Virus record (IMG/VR): IMGVR_UViG_3300006810_000223
Coordinates: 1 to 31,391 of that record
Length of the DNA stretch: 31,391 bases
Strand: one strand, 5' to 3'
DNA from: a virus
Shown piece by piece: positions 30,303 to 31,391 of the stretch. The position numbers and the translations under genes are program-made. The notes under the pieces are model-generated. The model ran no database searches and had not been told where the DNA came from. It saw only the letters and a program-made list of their open reading frames with translations. Each line of letters starts with the position of its first letter. Within the stretch, counting starts at the first letter, position 1.

Positions 30303-30579
30303 TGTTTTGCTCCTTTTTGTTTACCACCTCTGACACCATGAAGACATCATTTTCGTTGACTTGCTTCATGGCCCCAACTTCTAATCCATACCCACCCGTA
30401 ACCTCAAAAGTGTATTGAAGTTGACCAGGATAAGAGGACAGTGTCATGCACCCAAAGGCAACTCCAGAGAAAACAGGCTCATCATTTAAGCCTATAAAAT
30501 ATTCAGTGTTGAGTTTCAAGTCTTTAAAGTCAACATGTCTAAGGCTATATGTAATCCCATCTTTAGTTGTTTTAAACAT
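30259..30579 (-). CDS. Small hypothetical early protein with Asn/Ser-rich tail
   Basis: 106 aa with an AAAGGAG site. The main body (residues 1-88) looks beta-rich (YSLRHVDFKDLKLNTEYFIG; LQYTFEVTGGYGLEVG). The last 18 residues are Asn/Ser-rich and are coded by the same DNA that starts the 34-aa micro-protein. The tail composition may therefore be a consequence of the overlap. It is coupled to the upstream gene by an 8-nt overlap. No family recognised. Confidence 0.6.
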   Translation of the reverse strand: MFKTTKDGITYSLRHVDFKDLKLNTEYFIGLNDEPVFSGVAFGCMTLSSYPGQLQYTFEVTGGYGLEVGAMKQVNENDVFMVSEVVNKKEQNNGNTSNNSNNSQRL

Positions 30580-30745
30580 TGTTTTGCTCCTTTATTTGTT
30601 TGATAAAATTAATTGCTTTCAATAGGTCTTGAAGTTCCTCTTCAAAGAGCATCATCTGGTCGCATATAGTCCAGCATTCCTCTTCAAGTTTATATTCAAC
30701 AGTAATATTCCCGAAGGTTATTGTCATTGTCAAATCGTTAGTCAT
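30572..30745 (-). CDS. Small acidic hypothetical early protein
   Basis: 57 aa from the ATG at 30745, preferred because it overlaps the previous stop by 8 nt (ATGACTAA), the same geometry as other gene pairs here. A longer frame begins at 30790 within the NUMOD-like gene. It is acidic and mainly helical in its C-terminal half (EEELQDLLKAINFIKQIKEQ). The ribosome site is only a run of purines (GGGAAAGAAAG). Function unknown. Confidence 0.5.
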   Translation of the reverse strand: MTNDLTMTITFGNITVEYKLEEECWTICDQMMLFEEELQDLLKAINFIKQIKEQNNV

Positions 30746-30923
30746 TCTTTCTTTCCCATTTAAAACCACCAGCATGGTTTCTAACTCCATTCAACACATG
30801 ATGTATTGAAGTTTCATTTGCACCTGTTTTTCTTGATGCTTCACTAATTGATTCGTATTCCTCAATGATAGACTCAGTTTTTCTATCTATTTGGTATACG
30901 GGTACTGGTTTACTTTGTCTCAT
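30738..30923 (-). CDS. Stand-alone NUMOD-like DNA-binding module
   Basis: 61 aa from the ATG at 30923, which has AAGGAG 5 nt upstream (the longer frame from 30965 has none). The sequence KPVPVYQIDRKTESIIEEYE, then SISEASRKTGANETSIHHVL and NGVRNHAGGFKWERK, follows the pattern of the NUMOD1-type helix-turn-helix found as a DNA-recognition tail in HNH and GIY-YIG homing endonucleases: a short beta hairpin, 'SisEAsr.tG.n.tsI..vlnG', then 'AGGfkW'. No nuclease domain is attached or adjacent. It may be a leftover from a homing endonuclease, or a small regulator. Confidence 0.7.
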   Translation of the reverse strand: MRQSKPVPVYQIDRKTESIIEEYESISEASRKTGANETSIHHVLNGVRNHAGGFKWERKND

Positions 30924-30933
30924 GTATCTCCTT

Positions 30934-31164
30934 TTAAATAGGTCCACCATTATTGACCCACCCATTCCACTCGGGGTCGTCTATAGCTTTATCTACCGCT
31001 TCCATTGCTTCCTTAAGGTGGCCTTCTAAAAAACCGTCACTCCAATACCAGGAAACTTCTTCACCCTTTGGGTCTGTAATCGTTACGTTGCATTCGTGCT
31101 CGTTGGTTCTTTCAGAAATGCAAATTTGATAACACTGATATTCAGCTTTTATTCCTCTACTCAT
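30934..31164 (-). CDS. Small acidic hypothetical early protein
   Basis: 76 aa, AAAGGAGAG 4 nt before the ATG. The N-terminal half alternates as beta strands with three Cys (YQCYQICISERTNEHECNVT). The C-terminal half is acidic and Trp-rich (LEGHLKEAMEAVDKAIDDPE, then WNGWVNNGG). No match recognised. Its stop lies 10 nt before the next start, with the AAGGAG site in the gap. Confidence 0.6.
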   Translation of the reverse strand: MSRGIKAEYQCYQICISERTNEHECNVTITDPKGEEVSWYWSDGFLEGHLKEAMEAVDKAIDDPEWNGWVNNGGPI

Positions 31165-31185
31165 ATCTCTCCTTTAAAAAATAGA

Positions 31186-31217
31186 GCCGGCGGAGAATGA
31201 TGAGAAAAACCACCGGC
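31186..31217. other. GC-rich hairpin in the gap before the first complete early gene
   Basis: GCCGGCGG at 31186-31193 pairs with CCACCGGC at 31210-31217 (7 of 8 pairs, loop 16 nt), the most GC-rich stem in the early region. On the minus strand it lies 10 nt after the stop of a short ORF and 20 nt before the gene starting at 31164. No T-tract follows in either direction. It may protect or regulate the mRNA. Confidence 0.4.
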
Positions 31218-31226
31218 CCATAACTG

Positions 31227-31337
31227 TTACTTCAACCACTTCGTACCAATAGGCACGAACTCAACCTCTGGCTCCCATTTGTTTCCTCTGATCCAATTGG
31301 TTAGCCAAGTGCTCAATTTAGTTCTAGTTGCAAACAC
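31227..31337 (-). CDS. Possible 36-aa early micro-protein
   Basis: From a GTG at 31337 a 36-codon frame reads MFATRTKLSTWLTNWIRGNK, then WEPEVEFVPIGTKWLK. The GTG lies 2 nt after the stop of the upstream partial gene, whose last codons supply a distant GAGGG (12 nt). The composition, with four Trp and ordered hydrophobics, looks protein-like. It could instead be the tail of a longer gene broken by the TAG at 31349-31347. Confidence 0.4.
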   Translation of the reverse strand: MFATRTKLSTWLTNWIRGNKWEPEVEFVPIGTKWLK

Positions 31338-31339
31338 TA

Positions 31340-31391
31340 TTAGTCTCTACCCTCTACCAATCTACCGCTACCCTCTGCCTTCACGTAATCA
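31340..31391 (-). CDS. C-terminal end of an early gene entering from the right
   Basis: On the minus strand the frame from the window edge reads DYVKAEGSGRLVEGRD and stops with TAA at 31342-31340. Only 16 codons are visible, so nothing can be said about function. It is supported mainly by continuity with the tightly packed early operon and by being open to the edge. The short segment contains four GGTAG repeats at DNA level. Confidence 0.4.
   Translation of the reverse strand, partial: DYVKAEGSGRLVEGRD

Noticed and set aside
1-31391. tRNA genes, CRISPR arrays and insertion sequences
   Set aside because: By eye no T-arm-like GTTCGAATC motifs with acceptor stems, no regularly spaced direct repeats with unique spacers, and no transposase or terminal repeats were seen; a tRNAscan/CRISPR search was not possible here.

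Overview
The window is part of an AT-rich genome of a short-tailed (podovirus-like) tailed phage, or a closely related prophage or metagenomic contig. It carries a nearly complete virion assembly module: terminase, portal, scaffold, major capsid protein, a P22/T7-like neck adaptor and nozzle, very large internal virion proteins, receptor-binding proteins and an endolysin. There is no tail tube, sheath, tape-measure protein or integrase. Gene packing is tight, with strong AGGAG-type ribosome sites. The host cannot be named. A GH24-type endolysin without a wall-binding domain fits a Gram-negative host, but this is inference only.

Layout. The + strand (1-23846) holds the late genes. They run: the C-terminus of a DUF2341/lectin-like protein; two single-span membrane proteins; a collagen-like fibre; a small coiled-coil protein; terminase small and large subunits; two decoration-like proteins; portal; scaffold; major capsid protein; a protein of unknown function; neck adaptor; nozzle; four probable internal/ejection proteins including giants of 892 and 865 aa; a LamG-bearing tail fibre; two small unknowns; and a two-domain endolysin. 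The - strand (31391-23806) holds the early/replication genes read toward the late block. They run: several very small proteins, including a NUMOD-like DNA-binding module and two tiny membrane peptides; a possible HTH regulator; a 349-bp control region; a small winged-helix protein; DnaB-like helicase; AEP-type primase; a Gp157/Gam-like nuclease inhibitor; a probable single-strand annealing protein; and two unknowns. The two blocks collide tail to tail with a 41-nt coding overlap.

How they work together. Helicase, primase, annealing protein and Gp157-like protein form a recombination-dependent replication set. Terminase packages DNA through the portal into a scaffold-built capsid. The adaptor and nozzle close the neck, and the internal proteins are ejected into the cell envelope. 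LamG, DUF2341 and collagen-like proteins probably contact the cell. The endolysin releases progeny.

Most notable observations. (1) The endolysin is a GH24 muramidase fused to an alpha/beta-hydrolase (esterase/lipase-like) domain, with a consensus ribosome site and ATG exactly at the domain junction. (2) A 37-codon fragment matching the beginning of a response-regulator receiver domain is stranded antisense between two phage genes. (3) The early control region has two face-to-face promoters sharing a -10, centred on a palindrome and flanked by an imperfect 25-bp inverted repeat. (4) Overlooked micro-ORFs for membrane peptides sit in the early region.
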